A stretch of DNA of 53,412 bases. Source: Lachnospiraceae bacterium. Lineage in GTDB: Bacteria; Bacillota; Clostridia; Lachnospirales; Lachnospiraceae. The notes beneath the pieces were generated by a model. That model was not told where the DNA came from. It was given only the letters and a program-made list of their open reading frames with translations, and did no database searches. The position numbers and the translations under genes are program-made. Numbering within the stretch: the first letter of the stretch is position 1; the number at the start of each line of letters is the position of its first letter. Below, one piece after another: positions 7,003 through 16,306 of the stretch. The DNA lies in NCBI GenBank assembly GCA_015056925.1, contig SVFJ01000013.1, forward strand, positions 1 to 53,412, read 5' to 3'.

Positions 7003-9327
7003 ATGGATATCAATCAATTATTAAAGACAAAGAAAAAAGTAACCTATAAGGTGCTTGTATTTCGATATATTTTTCTATTTGCAAGTGTTGTTTTGTTGAC
7101 ATTTGGAATATATGCAGTCTACGATTATCATCAAGGGGTAAAAGAAAATGCTAAAAGGCAGGCACAGAATACAGCAGTCAGAATAGTATCACTAAACGAT
7201 GAGAGGCTAACGAATTTAAGACAGTATTACGTGACCATGGCGGAGAATGATTCGATACAGTGGATGCTCGACAATAGCATTGAATATTCGAATTACAGTA
7301 ATTATAAAGCAGCATATGATGATATGTGTTCTAAAGGCATTTTTGGTGATTATATAGGTAATTTTACATTTGCTAATTTTAAAACCGGATGGGTATTAAG
7401 TAATAAAGGAATGTTTCCGTCATATGAGACCTATAATTGGGATACGTTAGTCGGTATTTATGAAGAGAAGAACGAAATTGCGAAAAAAAACTATTGGTCA
7501 TATGATGAAGGAGTCCAATTAAAAAGTGCAGTAGATCGGAAATATCGTGTGACGGTAGAAAACGATGGATTGAATTTTATAATGCATCTTCCTTTTTCAT
7601 CATTTAATACGTTTGCAGTGTTTATTGCCAACATTGACATGGATACTTGGCGAGGATGGCTACACGAGGGATTGGGAGAATCAGAAAAGATAGCAGTCAT
7701 CAGTCAGGAAGGAGAGGTAATATATGCTTCAGATGATGATATAAAAGCAGAAGGACTTGCATTATTGCAGAAGGATGAAATAGAAGGATTTACTAAGATT
7801 GATACAAATCGTTATGCAATATATGGTTCAGATTCAGAGATTCTTGGTTGGAGGTATTATATATTCAGTGAAATTGGCGGTGGACAGGCAAAGATGAAAT
7901 TTCCAAATACAATCTTGTTTGTCATGTTTTTGCTGATTGCATTATGTTTTTATATAACCAGTCATCTGATTTATTTACCGATTAATACATTGATGAAGGA
8001 TGTTGCAGGAGCAGATGGTGAAAGAAAGATTATTGATGGAAATGAGTTGGAATATCTTGCAGGAAGCTATCAGAATCTAAAGCAGGATAAGCAGGCACTG
8101 GAAGGACTTTTGTATCAGCAACAGGATAAATTGCAGGAGCTCTTTGAACTGCGTCTGCTTCATGGCGAGGTAAGTACAGATGAATGGGATGAGTATTTGG
8201 AAGGATTTAAGCTTCGTTCATGGAAATATTTTGCTACAGCAGTAGTAATTCTGAATCTTCGAGATGAAGAAGTACAGAGTATGGTAAATGAAGATGTAAT
8301 CTGTCTTAAATTGTTACAAGAGCTTCCTGAAGAAATTAAGAAAAAAGCATGGATGCCGCCAATTTATAATGCTAGTGCGATTTTTGCAATCTTTGCTGAG
8401 GATGATGAAGATGCTTTATTACATAAAATCAGAGAGTTCTATTGCGAGATGCAAGAGTATTCTAAGAAAATGTGCGATTATCATATTCTGATGGGAGTCA
8501 GTGCAACACATACGAAGTATCATCACATTAGAAACGCATACAGAGAAAGCATACATGCATTAACAATCAATAATGAAATGATTATTTCCTCTCAGGACAA
8601 GAAAGAAAATGAGAATCAAGAGAGTATCATGCCGGATTGTCGTTTTTATCTAACAAGAAATGTTAGCGTAGGAAGTCACTACGAGTATAAATTTGAAGAA
8701 GAGATTAGAACAGCGATTAAGTCGGTAGATAAGATACGATGCTATGATATTACAGATGCTTTTACTAGATATCTTTCACAGACACAAGAGAGTAATGAAG
8801 CTTTGTTGATTTATACCTTGCGTTATGTGAATACCATTTTGCTGACAGCAGTAGAGGCAGACATCAATCTGTCAGAGCTGTATCCAGATGGGTTAAAGAA
8901 AATATATCGCGAGTTGTGGGAAGTAATAGAGCCTGATAGAATCAGACGATATATAAAGTGGAAGTTTATCGATCCTGTGATTTTAAAACGTACTGAATAT
9001 ATGGAGCAGCATACATATTCTATGATTGAAGAAATAGAGAAACTGATTGCGGATCGATGTGGAAATATTTCTTTGACAGAGTGTGCAGATATACTAGGTG
9101 TGCATCAGACTTATATTTGGAAAGTGTTAAAGATGGAACGGGGAAAGGCCTTCAGTGATTATGTGGAAGAGTATAAGTTAGAGGAAGCAAAGCGTTTATT
9201 ATTAGAAACCAAGCTTACAGTTGCAGAGATTGCAGAACAGTTAAATTATACAAATGCGCAAAATTTCATTCGTTTCTTCAGTAAGAGTACTGGTGTCACA
9301 CCGGGAAAATTTCGCAAATTGTATTAA
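7003..9327 (+). CDS. Membrane-anchored AraC-family regulator (YesS-like)
   Basis: 774 aa from this ATG (GGGTGG ribosome site 11 nt upstream; an in-frame GTG at 6988 would add 5 residues). Layout: transmembrane segment about 18-40, extracytoplasmic sensor about 41-300, second transmembrane segment about 302-325, a cytoplasmic linker, and an AraC DNA-binding domain in the last 100 residues (ISLTECADILGVHQTYIWKVLK, then LTVAEIAEQLNYTNAQNFIRFFSK). Same architecture and context as Bacillus YesS, an activator of rhamnogalacturonan genes. It probably senses RG-I oligosaccharides or the binding protein and activates the ABC transporter promoter just downstream. Confidence 0.88.
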   Translation: MDINQLLKTKKKVTYKVLVFRYIFLFASVVLLTFGIYAVYDYHQGVKENAKRQAQNTAVRIVSLNDERLTNLRQYYVTMAENDSIQWMLDNSIEYSNYSNYKAAYDDMCSKGIFGDYIGNFTFANFKTGWVLSNKGMFPSYETYNWDTLVGIYEEKNEIAKKNYWSYDEGVQLKSAVDRKYRVTVENDGLNFIMHLPFSSFNTFAVFIANIDMDTWRGWLHEGLGESEKIAVISQEGEVIYASDDDIKAEGLALLQKDEIEGFTKIDTNRYAIYGSDSEILGWRYYIFSEIGGGQAKMKFPNTILFVMFLLIALCFYITSHLIYLPINTLMKDVAGADGERKIIDGNELEYLAGSYQNLKQDKQALEGLLYQQQDKLQELFELRLLHGEVSTDEWDEYLEGFKLRSWKYFATAVVILNLRDEEVQSMVNEDVICLKLLQELPEEIKKKAWMPPIYNASAIFAIFAEDDEDALLHKIREFYCEMQEYSKKMCDYHILMGVSATHTKYHHIRNAYRESIHALTINNEMIISSQDKKENENQESIMPDCRFYLTRNVSVGSHYEYKFEEEIRTAIKSVDKIRCYDITDAFTRYLSQTQESNEALLIYTLRYVNTILLTAVEADINLSELYPDGLKKIYRELWEVIEPDRIRRYIKWKFIDPVILKRTEYMEQHTYSMIEEIEKLIADRCGNISLTECADILGVHQTYIWKVLKMERGKAFSDYVEEYKLEEAKRLLLETKLTVAEIAEQLNYTNAQNFIRFFSKSTGVTPGKFRKLY

Positions 9328-9350
9328 ATATAGTAGTAAAACAAATAAAA

Positions 9351-9417
9351 GAGAATAATCATTTTGTTTATCGCTCATAAATTGAGTATATAAAATGATT
9401 ATTCTCCTTTTCTTTTG
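9351..9417 (+). terminator. Terminator after the AraC regulator
   Basis: 15-bp perfect stem (9351-9365 with 9392-9406), inner CTCA/TGAG, followed by CTTTTCTTTT. It separates the regulator from the transporter operon. Confidence 0.85.
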
Positions 9418-9503
9418 CACAAAAACAGGTTACATAATTGTATACTTTGTACAAAAAATACGGCTAAATGGGGGTAAAAAAGAAAATGATTATAGATGTT
9501 ATG

Positions 9504-9582
9504 TTGACTGCGAGGTAAAATTGCACCATAAGTTAATGCGAATAAAATAATTTGTGAGCAATTTATCCAAATGTATTCGCAT
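9504..9582 (+). promoter_or_regulatory. Promoter/leader of the RG-I transporter operon with long inverted repeat
   Basis: Candidate promoters are TTGCAC (9521-9526), 16 nt, TAAAAT (9543-9548), or TTGACT (9504) with a poor -10. Overlapping is an interrupted inverted repeat ATGCGAATA (9536-9544)/TATTCGCAT (9574-9582) with inner ATTTG/CAAAT. It could be an AraC-regulator site or a leader hairpin ahead of the AGGAAAGGTGG ribosome site. Confidence 0.45.
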
Positions 9583-9610
9583 AAGGTATTTATAGGAAAG
9601 GTGGTTTCTT

Positions 9611-10579
9611 ATGTTTGGAAGGAAAGCAAAAAATGTTGTCATTCTTTCTGATGGAAGAACAATTACACTAAATAGGATGAGTACATGGCAGTACATGAAG
9701 CAGCATAAGTGGTTGTACATAATGCTTTTGCCAGGACTTTTATACTTTATCCTGTTTAAGTATGTGCCAATGGGAGGATTGGTTATCGCATTTAAGGATT
9801 ACAGTCCATTTTTAGGAATATGGGACAGTAAATGGGTAGGTTTTGGACAGTTTAAAAGGTTCTTTGATACACCTGATTTCTTCCGATTGCTGAGAAATAC
9901 TTTAGGAATTAGCTTGATGCAGTTAATAGTGTATTTTCCGGCACCAATTATTCTTTCATTATTTTTAAATGAAGTAAGACATAACGGTTACAAGAGAACA
10001 GTGCAGACATTGGTATATATACCACACTTTGTATCATGGGTTATTGTTGCCAGCTTGACATATCAGCTATTTAATGTTTCAGATGGTGTAATAAATGTTA
10101 TCTATAAGGCAATTACAGGTAGTACATTTGATGTTTTATCTAAGGGAACAGCTTTTTGGGGATTAATCGTAGGGCAGGATATCTGGCGTGAAGCTGGATA
10201 TGGAACGATTATTTACCTTGCAGCTCTGGCAGGTGTAGACCAGGAGATGTATGAGGCGGCAAGAGTTGATGGAGCTGGAAGATGGAGACTTATGTGGAAT
10301 ATTACATTACCTGCAATCAAAGGAACTATCATTATGATGTTAATCCTTAGGGTCGGTGGATTGTTAAATACAGGTTATGAGCAGATATTCTTAATGAGAA
10401 ATGATTTGAATATTGCGTTTGCAGATGTATTTGATACCTATATTTATACTCGTGGTATTCAAAATGGACAATATTCATTCTCATCTGCAGCAGGTATGTT
10501 TAAGTCAATTGTCGGTTTAATCTTGGTGCTTGGATCTAATAAGATAGCAAAGATGACTGGTGAAAGCGGAATCTATTAA
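9611..10579 (+). CDS. Sugar ABC transporter permease (YesP/LplB-like)
   Basis: 322 aa integral membrane protein with six predicted hydrophobic segments, starting near residue 35 (WLYIMLLPGLLYFILFKYVPMGG). The EAA loop that contacts the ATPase is YEAARVDGAGRWRLMWNITLP near 215-235. This is the LplB/YesP type of CUT1 permease, used for pectin-derived oligosaccharides. It pairs with the next gene (9 nt gap) and the binding protein; no ATPase gene is present, so a shared MsmX-like ATPase elsewhere is likely, as in Bacillus. Strong ribosome site AGGAAAGGTGG. Confidence 0.9.
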   Translation: MFGRKAKNVVILSDGRTITLNRMSTWQYMKQHKWLYIMLLPGLLYFILFKYVPMGGLVIAFKDYSPFLGIWDSKWVGFGQFKRFFDTPDFFRLLRNTLGISLMQLIVYFPAPIILSLFLNEVRHNGYKRTVQTLVYIPHFVSWVIVASLTYQLFNVSDGVINVIYKAITGSTFDVLSKGTAFWGLIVGQDIWREAGYGTIIYLAALAGVDQEMYEAARVDGAGRWRLMWNITLPAIKGTIIMMLILRVGGLLNTGYEQIFLMRNDLNIAFADVFDTYIYTRGIQNGQYSFSSAAGMFKSIVGLILVLGSNKIAKMTGESGIY

Positions 10580-10588
10580 GGAGGTCTT

Positions 10589-11500
10589 ATGGCAGGATTA
10601 GTTAAAACACAAAAAGGTAGTAAAGTGAAAAAAAGCACCGGCGATAGGATTGTAGATGTCATTATTTATATCGTGTTAGGTTTAGTTGCTTTATCAACAG
10701 TATTACCGTTCTTATATGTATTGGCAGGCTCTTTTGCAACAGATAAGGAGCTTACAGAGAAAGCATTTTTCATTATCCCAGAGGTATGGTCTTTAAATGC
10801 ATATAAGTATGCGATTAAAACAGCAAATATTTTGCGTGGATTACGTAATTCCGTTATATTGACTTTGGCAGGAACAGTTTTGTGCATGGTATTTTCTTTA
10901 ACATTTGCATATCCATTGTCAAAGAAGCATTTTAGAGGACGTAATCTGGTATTAAATATGGTTATCATTACCATGCTATTTGGTGGTGGTATGATTCCAT
11001 GTTACTTGGTATATAACGCATATGGATTATATGACAGCTATTGGGCATTAATTTTACCAGCATTAATCAATCCTTTTAATATGATTATTATTAAGAATTT
11101 CTTCCAAGAGCTTCCACAGGAGCTAGAGGATGCAGCTTATATTGATGGATGTAGTGATTTAAGAACCTTCACACATATTATACTTCCATTGTCAAAGCCG
11201 GTAATTGCTTCTATTTCTTTGTTTTATGGAGTAGGATTTTGGAATGACTATTTTTCTTCTATGATTTATTTAAAATCAGCAGAAAAATTTCCGATTCAGA
11301 TTCAGTTAAGATCTATTATTCTGTTAACCTCACAGGTATCAGAGGTTGCAATGGATTATTATGATATGAATGGAGCACCACCTGATAAGGCGGTGAAGAT
11401 GGCATGTACTGTTATTGCAACAGTTCCGATTCTTTGTGTGTATCCATTTGTTCAGAAATATTTTACTAAGGGTGTTATGGTTGGTGCAGTAAAAGGCTAA
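10589..11500 (+). CDS. Sugar ABC transporter permease (YesQ/LplC-like)
   Basis: 303 aa, six predicted membrane segments, first at about 25-48. The EAA loop is LEDAAYIDGCSDLRTFTHIILPL near 180-200, and the C-terminus ends KGVMVGAVKG, typical of the LplC/YesQ/YtcP branch. It is the second half of the importer channel. AAGGAGG ribosome site; 9 nt after the partner permease and 31 nt before the binding protein. Confidence 0.9.
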   Translation: MAGLVKTQKGSKVKKSTGDRIVDVIIYIVLGLVALSTVLPFLYVLAGSFATDKELTEKAFFIIPEVWSLNAYKYAIKTANILRGLRNSVILTLAGTVLCMVFSLTFAYPLSKKHFRGRNLVLNMVIITMLFGGGMIPCYLVYNAYGLYDSYWALILPALINPFNMIIIKNFFQELPQELEDAAYIDGCSDLRTFTHIILPLSKPVIASISLFYGVGFWNDYFSSMIYLKSAEKFPIQIQLRSIILLTSQVSEVAMDYYDMNGAPPDKAVKMACTVIATVPILCVYPFVQKYFTKGVMVGAVKG

Positions 11501-11531
11501 CCAAAATGTTAAATATAAGGAGGAAAAATTT

Positions 11532-13082
11532 ATGCAGAAAAAGAAATTTCAAAGAGTGATGGCACTTGTTGTGGCAATGGGAATGATGGCAGGTTTGACT
11601 GCTTGTGGTGACAGTGCATCAACAGGAGGTTCCGCAAAAGGAAGAGAGACAGTTACCTTTATGACAATTGACTTTAATGCCGGTGCGTCAAATACAGGTG
11701 ACTATGCAGAACAAATCCTATCAACTGTAGAAGATGCTGCAAATGTTGAAATTCAACTTGAGTGGGTTCTTTCAGATGTATTGGAGGAGAAGGTTACTTT
11801 AGCGATGGCAAATCCATCTACTATGCCAATGGTTATTACCCACAGTGGTTCTTTAACCGGTAATATCGTAAGTGCTGCTAAGTCTGGTGCTTTTGTTGAT
11901 TTGAATGATTATATCTGGGATGCTGAAAAGTACCCAAATCTTTCTAAGATGAATAAGGCTGTAGCAGATACATTAACAGTTGATGGTAAGCTGATTGCGA
12001 TTCCTCGTACAAGAGATATTGGACGTTATGGTTTGTCCTATAGACAAGACTGGGCTGATAAGGTTGGTATTACAGAGGAGCCAAAGACAGTTGATGATGT
12101 ATATGAGATGTTATACAAGTTCACATATGAAGATCCGGATGGAAATGGTGTAGATGATACATTTGGTATGGAAATGACATCCTATACAGGACCGTTTGAT
12201 ATTATCCAGACATGGTTTGGTGTTGGTAATGGCTGGGCAGAGATTGATGGAAAGTTAGTTCCTGTACATATGCAACCTGAGTATAAGGAAGCTCTCGACT
12301 GGATTAAGAAGGTATATGATGATGGTTTGATGCCACAGGATTGGGCTGTTCGTACAACTGATACATGGTCAAACGGCTGTAAGACAGGTGAAAGTGGAGT
12401 ATATATTGATGTTATGGATGGTGGTCGTCGTATTTGGGATTACTTCACAAAGACAGAGACCTTTACACCATCGGTTGTAAATCCTGAAGAATCAGCATCT
12501 ATGAATCTTTTAGGTGCTATTAATGGAAAGACACTTGCTACTTCCGGTTATAACGGATACTTTACATTAAGTGCATCAACATGTGATACACCAGAGAAGG
12601 TTGAAGCTACTTTAAGATTGCTTGACAGATTAAATGACAATGATACAAGACTTTTGGTTGAATATGGTCTTGAAGGAATTAACTGGGAGAAGGATGAGAA
12701 TGGTAACTTAGTAGACCTTGACGTAGAAGACCTAGCGCTTACAGCAAACTACGCAGGATTAAACCAGATGCTTGCATATTTACCAAGATATGATCTTAAT
12801 CCATCACCAGCTAAGAATGAGCGTACACAGGCTCAGGCTGATGTATATGTAGAGAATGAGCAGTATGCAGTATTTAATCCAGCATCTTCTTATCTTGCAA
12901 ACTCTGCAACATATGCAGATATCGGAGCAACACTGGATGAGATTGTTACACAGGCTAGAACACAGTATATTTGTGGTGAAATTGATGAGGCAGGTTTAGA
13001 GACAGCTTGGAACAACTGGTTAAGTCAGGGTGGACAGACAATCATTGATGAAGTAAATGAACAGCATGCAGCAAATAAATAG
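11532..13082 (+). CDS. Extracellular sugar-binding lipoprotein (YesO/LplA-like)
   Basis: 516 aa. Lipoprotein signal peptide with lipobox LTAC (Cys25), then a Ser/Gly-rich linker and a type 1 extracellular solute-binding fold. It captures oligosaccharides outside the membrane and hands them to the two permeases. The gene order permease-permease-binding protein and the length match LplA/YtcQ-type proteins; the substrate, RG-I oligosaccharide, is inferred from the downstream lyases. The DPDGNGVDDTFG stretch (about 207-218) is a calcium-binding-like loop common in this group. AAGGAGG ribosome site. A strong terminator follows, suggesting higher expression than the enzymes downstream. Confidence 0.9.
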   Translation: MQKKKFQRVMALVVAMGMMAGLTACGDSASTGGSAKGRETVTFMTIDFNAGASNTGDYAEQILSTVEDAANVEIQLEWVLSDVLEEKVTLAMANPSTMPMVITHSGSLTGNIVSAAKSGAFVDLNDYIWDAEKYPNLSKMNKAVADTLTVDGKLIAIPRTRDIGRYGLSYRQDWADKVGITEEPKTVDDVYEMLYKFTYEDPDGNGVDDTFGMEMTSYTGPFDIIQTWFGVGNGWAEIDGKLVPVHMQPEYKEALDWIKKVYDDGLMPQDWAVRTTDTWSNGCKTGESGVYIDVMDGGRRIWDYFTKTETFTPSVVNPEESASMNLLGAINGKTLATSGYNGYFTLSASTCDTPEKVEATLRLLDRLNDNDTRLLVEYGLEGINWEKDENGNLVDLDVEDLALTANYAGLNQMLAYLPRYDLNPSPAKNERTQAQADVYVENEQYAVFNPASSYLANSATYADIGATLDEIVTQARTQYICGEIDEAGLETAWNNWLSQGGQTIIDEVNEQHAANK

Positions 13083-13119
13083 TATATTTTATAGTAATCC
13101 GTGAGGAATACTGATGAAG

Positions 13120-13148
13120 GCCGGTATCCATTGAGGATACCGGCTTTT
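13120..13148 (+). terminator. Terminator after the binding protein
   Basis: 10-bp stem GCCGGTATCC/GGATACCGGC, loop ATTGA, followed by TTTT. Its last four stem bases also form the left end of the next palindrome, so the two structures exclude each other. Confidence 0.85.
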
Positions 13149-13183
13149 AGAATAATAGGAATTTCCTATTATTCTAAAAGCCG
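13141..13183. repeat. 43-nt near-perfect palindrome
   Basis: Perfect inverted repeat with 21-nt arms (13141-13161 and 13163-13183) and a single central T. It overlaps the preceding terminator by CGGC. It may be a second, mutually exclusive terminator/attenuator arm between the transporter and enzyme genes, or a cruciform repeat. Confidence 0.8.
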
Positions 13184-13263
13184 CTCCGCAGGATGCGCAC
13201 TCGCGCGAATTTGTACATTTCGCAAGCGAACGCGCTCGGCGCAGAAATGTGCTTTGCACATTT
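13184..13263. repeat. GC-rich palindromic leader before GH2 gene
   Basis: Unusually GC-rich for this genome, with TTCGC/GCGAA (13219-13230 region), GCGC/GCGC and, just before the ribosome site, AAATGTGC/GCACATTT around TTT (13245-13263). It resembles intergenic palindromic repeats rather than coding DNA. An open frame starting at GTG 13249 uses this hairpin as codons and is rejected as the true start. Confidence 0.55.
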
Positions 13264-13281
13264 TATATGGAGGAGAGTTAT

Positions 13282-16200
13282 ATGTATATAGATTTATCAG
13301 GAGTGTGGAAAATTCAGTTACATACAGATCTAGGGTTTCAAGAAGGAGATATTCGGTTACCTGGAGTACTTCAGGCACAGGGCTTTGGCAATGAAATAAC
13401 GTACAAAACGCCTTGGGTTAGTGGTCTGCATGATCCCTATTGGTGGGAAAGAGAAGAATATCAGTATGCGCAGGAGGAAGGAACAAAGGTATCATTTTTA
13501 GCACAGCCTCCGAAGCATTATTTAGGAAAGGCACTATATAAGAGAGAGTTTGAGATTGAAGAGGAAATAAATGATACGTGGTATCTTTATATAGAGTTGA
13601 CACATTGGAGAAGCAAGGTGTGGATAGATGAGCAGGAGATGGGAGAGGACTGCTCTCTTTGTACTGCACACAGAATAGAATGTGGATACATGACAAAGGG
13701 AAAGCATATAGTTGAAGTAGAAATTGATAATGCCATGCAGTATCCCTATAGACCGGACGGACATGGCGTATCCGATGCGCTTGGTGCGACTTGGAACGGT
13801 ATGGTAGGAGAGCTTGCACTTATTACAGAGAGTAAACTATTAGAAAGAGATTTGCAGAAATGGATTTATGCCAAGGAACATGCCAGACATATAGAGGTGA
13901 AGGATGGGAAATTTTATGTGGATGGGGTGCCGGAGTACTTTAGAGGGACACATTTTGGTGGTGATTATCCGCTTTCAGGATATCCATCTACGGACAAAGC
14001 ATGGTGGAGAGAGAAGTTAGGGATTATAAAGGCATGGGGACTTAACTTTGTTCGATGTCATTCCTATTGTCCACCCGAGGCTGCTTTTCAAGTGGCTGAT
14101 GAGATGGGAATCTATCTTCAGCCTGAATGTAGTATGTGGAATCATTTTGAGGATGGCATACCAATGCTGGAGGTCTTGCGGGAGGAGACTAGAAGGATTC
14201 TGGAACAGTTCGGCCATCATCCGTCTTTTGTATTGTTTTCACCGACCAATGAACCGTCAGGCAATTGGTATCAGGTACTAAGGAAGTGGGTAGATGAAAC
14301 TAGGGAATATGATAAGTGGTTAGGATACGAGAATAGGCGAGTATATACTGCACAATCCGGCTGGTATTATGAGGTTGCACCGGCCAAAGTGAAAGGAACG
14401 GATTATTTATATTTTCACAGGTCAAATTTTGGACCGATTTTTGGCGGAATGATTCGTAATTCTTTGGGATGGAAAGGAAAAAATTACTCACCATCTGTTA
14501 TAGGAACTGACAAGCCTGTCATTTGTCATGAGCTAGGACAATGGTGTGCTTATCCTGAGTTTAATCAGATAGAGAAATTTACAGGATATTTGAAGCCGGG
14601 GAATCTGGAAGTGTTCAGAGAAAATTGTAAAGCAAATGGATTGCTAGAGCATAATGAGCAGTTTGCGTGGTGTTCAGGACGAAATCAGGTAAGATTATAT
14701 AAAGAGGATATAGAGGCAAATCTAAGAACTCCTGAAATATGTGGTTATGAATTATTGGATTTACATGATTATCTTGGTCAGGGAACTGCTCTGGTGGGAG
14801 TATTAGATGCCTTTTGGGATGAAAAGGGCTATGTTAAGCCAGCAGAGTTTAGACAGTTTTGTAACGAAACAGTATTGCTGGCAGCTTTTGAAGGGTATGT
14901 CTACACGAATCGACAGAAGATAAAGGTTCCGATTCGTATTTGCCATTACGGGAAAGCCCGGCTTCATAATGCGACAATCAGCTGGAGTCTGCTACAAGGT
15001 GAGAAAGTTTTGAGATTGGGTGAAGTGTCGTGTCAGAATATTGACTGCGGAAAGAATACAGAGCTTGGTTATGTGGATTTGGATTTTGATGTGGTAAAAG
15101 GAAATCAAATCCTGACCTTTAGATTGCAACTGGAGGATATAGCGCAGAATGAGTGGGAGTTGTATGTCTATGAGGAAATGAAGCTTCCAAAGGATGAAGG
15201 GGTTCTCTATACAAGGGATTGGACTCAGACGAAGGAAGGTTTACAGCAGGGAAGAAAAGTGGTATATGCACCATATTTATCAGAACTGGATTATGAATGT
15301 CCGCCTGTTTCAATGAAGAATGTTTTCTGGAATGCCCAGATGGGACCAAAGTGGGGAAGAAGTCTGGGACTGGTTGTTGAACAAGATAGCCCATTATTTC
15401 ATTATTTTCCAACGATGATGGATGGTGGCTGGCAATGGGAGGATATTTTAGCTTATGCAAGAGGATATTGCATGCGAGGAATGGAGCAGGTGCAACCACT
15501 GGTAAGGGTGATAGACGATTGGAATAGAAATTTACCTTTAGCTCTTATCTGGGAGGCTCAGGTTGATCAGGGAAAGCTGCTGGTAATAGCGGCTGACTTG
15601 GATGGGGAATTTGAGGAAAGACCGGCGGCATATGCTTTGAAAGAAGCTATTTTAGAGTATGCATCCTCAGAGTATTTCAATCCAAAGGATAGAGTTACCT
15701 ATGAATCCATAGAACAGCACTTATTTCCAATGAATCGTATGGAGGAGTTGACAGAGACGATATTTTACGATAAGGATGCGAGTATTGAGCATGAGAAGGC
15801 ACTGGTTACAGCGGACCCCGGGCAGGTTGTATGTATAGAGAAAAAGGATTTTCCAATCACAGTAACGATTCAGTTGAAGGAAGCTGTAGAGATGGAAGGC
15901 CTATTATTTGTGCCTGAACAGAGAGATAGATTTCGGTATGCATTTCCCAAGAATTATGAGGTTTTCCGTTGGGATGAGAGTAAAAGCTGTTGGAATAAGA
16001 TTGAGGTAGCAGGCAATGGAAGCCTTAAAAATAGCAGTTTATCTCAGAAAATTATATTTAAAGAGTCATATACGACAAGGTTTATCAAGCTCGTCATTTT
16101 ATCATGCTATGGAAGTCTTAGGCGTGAGGATTGGGAAGAAAGGCAAGATGGCTATTATAAAGTAGAAAAGACATATGATGCATGCGTAAAGATAGGTGGT

Positions 16201-16293
16201 ATCCATGTGCTTTGTAAACATAGCAGCGTTTCCAATCAGCATAATTTTGAGATGAGGCAGCAGAGAAGCCTAACCAAAGAGATAGAAGAGTAA
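13282..16293 (+). CDS. Glycoside hydrolase family 2 protein
   Basis: 1003 aa from ATG 13282 (ribosome site GGAGGAG at 13269-13275). GH2 order: N-terminal sugar-binding jelly roll (about 1-190), then a TIM barrel with acid/base SPTNEPSG (Glu324) and candidate nucleophile CHELGQW (Glu417), followed by a long C-terminal region of about 500 residues. No signal peptide, so it is cytoplasmic. GH2 includes beta-galactosidases, beta-glucuronidases and other pectin side-chain enzymes; the linkage cut is not readable. Context (PL26- and PL11-like lyases downstream) suggests removal of galactose or uronic side groups from RG-I oligosaccharides. The long C-terminal extension is larger than in classical GH2. 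Confidence 0.8.
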   Translation: MYIDLSGVWKIQLHTDLGFQEGDIRLPGVLQAQGFGNEITYKTPWVSGLHDPYWWEREEYQYAQEEGTKVSFLAQPPKHYLGKALYKREFEIEEEINDTWYLYIELTHWRSKVWIDEQEMGEDCSLCTAHRIECGYMTKGKHIVEVEIDNAMQYPYRPDGHGVSDALGATWNGMVGELALITESKLLERDLQKWIYAKEHARHIEVKDGKFYVDGVPEYFRGTHFGGDYPLSGYPSTDKAWWREKLGIIKAWGLNFVRCHSYCPPEAAFQVADEMGIYLQPECSMWNHFEDGIPMLEVLREETRRILEQFGHHPSFVLFSPTNEPSGNWYQVLRKWVDETREYDKWLGYENRRVYTAQSGWYYEVAPAKVKGTDYLYFHRSNFGPIFGGMIRNSLGWKGKNYSPSVIGTDKPVICHELGQWCAYPEFNQIEKFTGYLKPGNLEVFRENCKANGLLEHNEQFAWCSGRNQVRLYKEDIEANLRTPEICGYELLDLHDYLGQGTALVGVLDAFWDEKGYVKPAEFRQFCNETVLLAAFEGYVYTNRQKIKVPIRICHYGKARLHNATISWSLLQGEKVLRLGEVSCQNIDCGKNTELGYVDLDFDVVKGNQILTFRLQLEDIAQNEWELYVYEEMKLPKDEGVLYTRDWTQTKEGLQQGRKVVYAPYLSELDYECPPVSMKNVFWNAQMGPKWGRSLGLVVEQDSPLFHYFPTMMDGGWQWEDILAYARGYCMRGMEQVQPLVRVIDDWNRNLPLALIWEAQVDQGKLLVIAADLDGEFEERPAAYALKEAILEYASSEYFNPKDRVTYESIEQHLFPMNRMEELTETIFYDKDASIEHEKALVTADPGQVVCIEKKDFPITVTIQLKEAVEMEGLLFVPEQRDRFRYAFPKNYEVFRWDESKSCWNKIEVAGNGSLKNSSLSQKIIFKESYTTRFIKLVILSCYGSLRREDWEERQDGYYKVEKTYDACVKIGGIHVLCKHSSVSNQHNFEMRQQRSLTKEIEE

Positions 16294-16306
16294 GGAGGAT
16301 GTTTTT

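Noticed and set aside
12135-12190. Asp-rich loop in the binding protein as a dockerin
   Set aside because: Only one Ca-loop-like stretch (DPDGNGVDD) and no dockerin duplication; common in LplA-type binding proteins.
13249-13281. Upstream GTG start for the GH2 gene
   Set aside because: It lies in the AAATGTGC/GCACATTT hairpin, upstream of a strong GGAGGAG site that serves ATG 13282.
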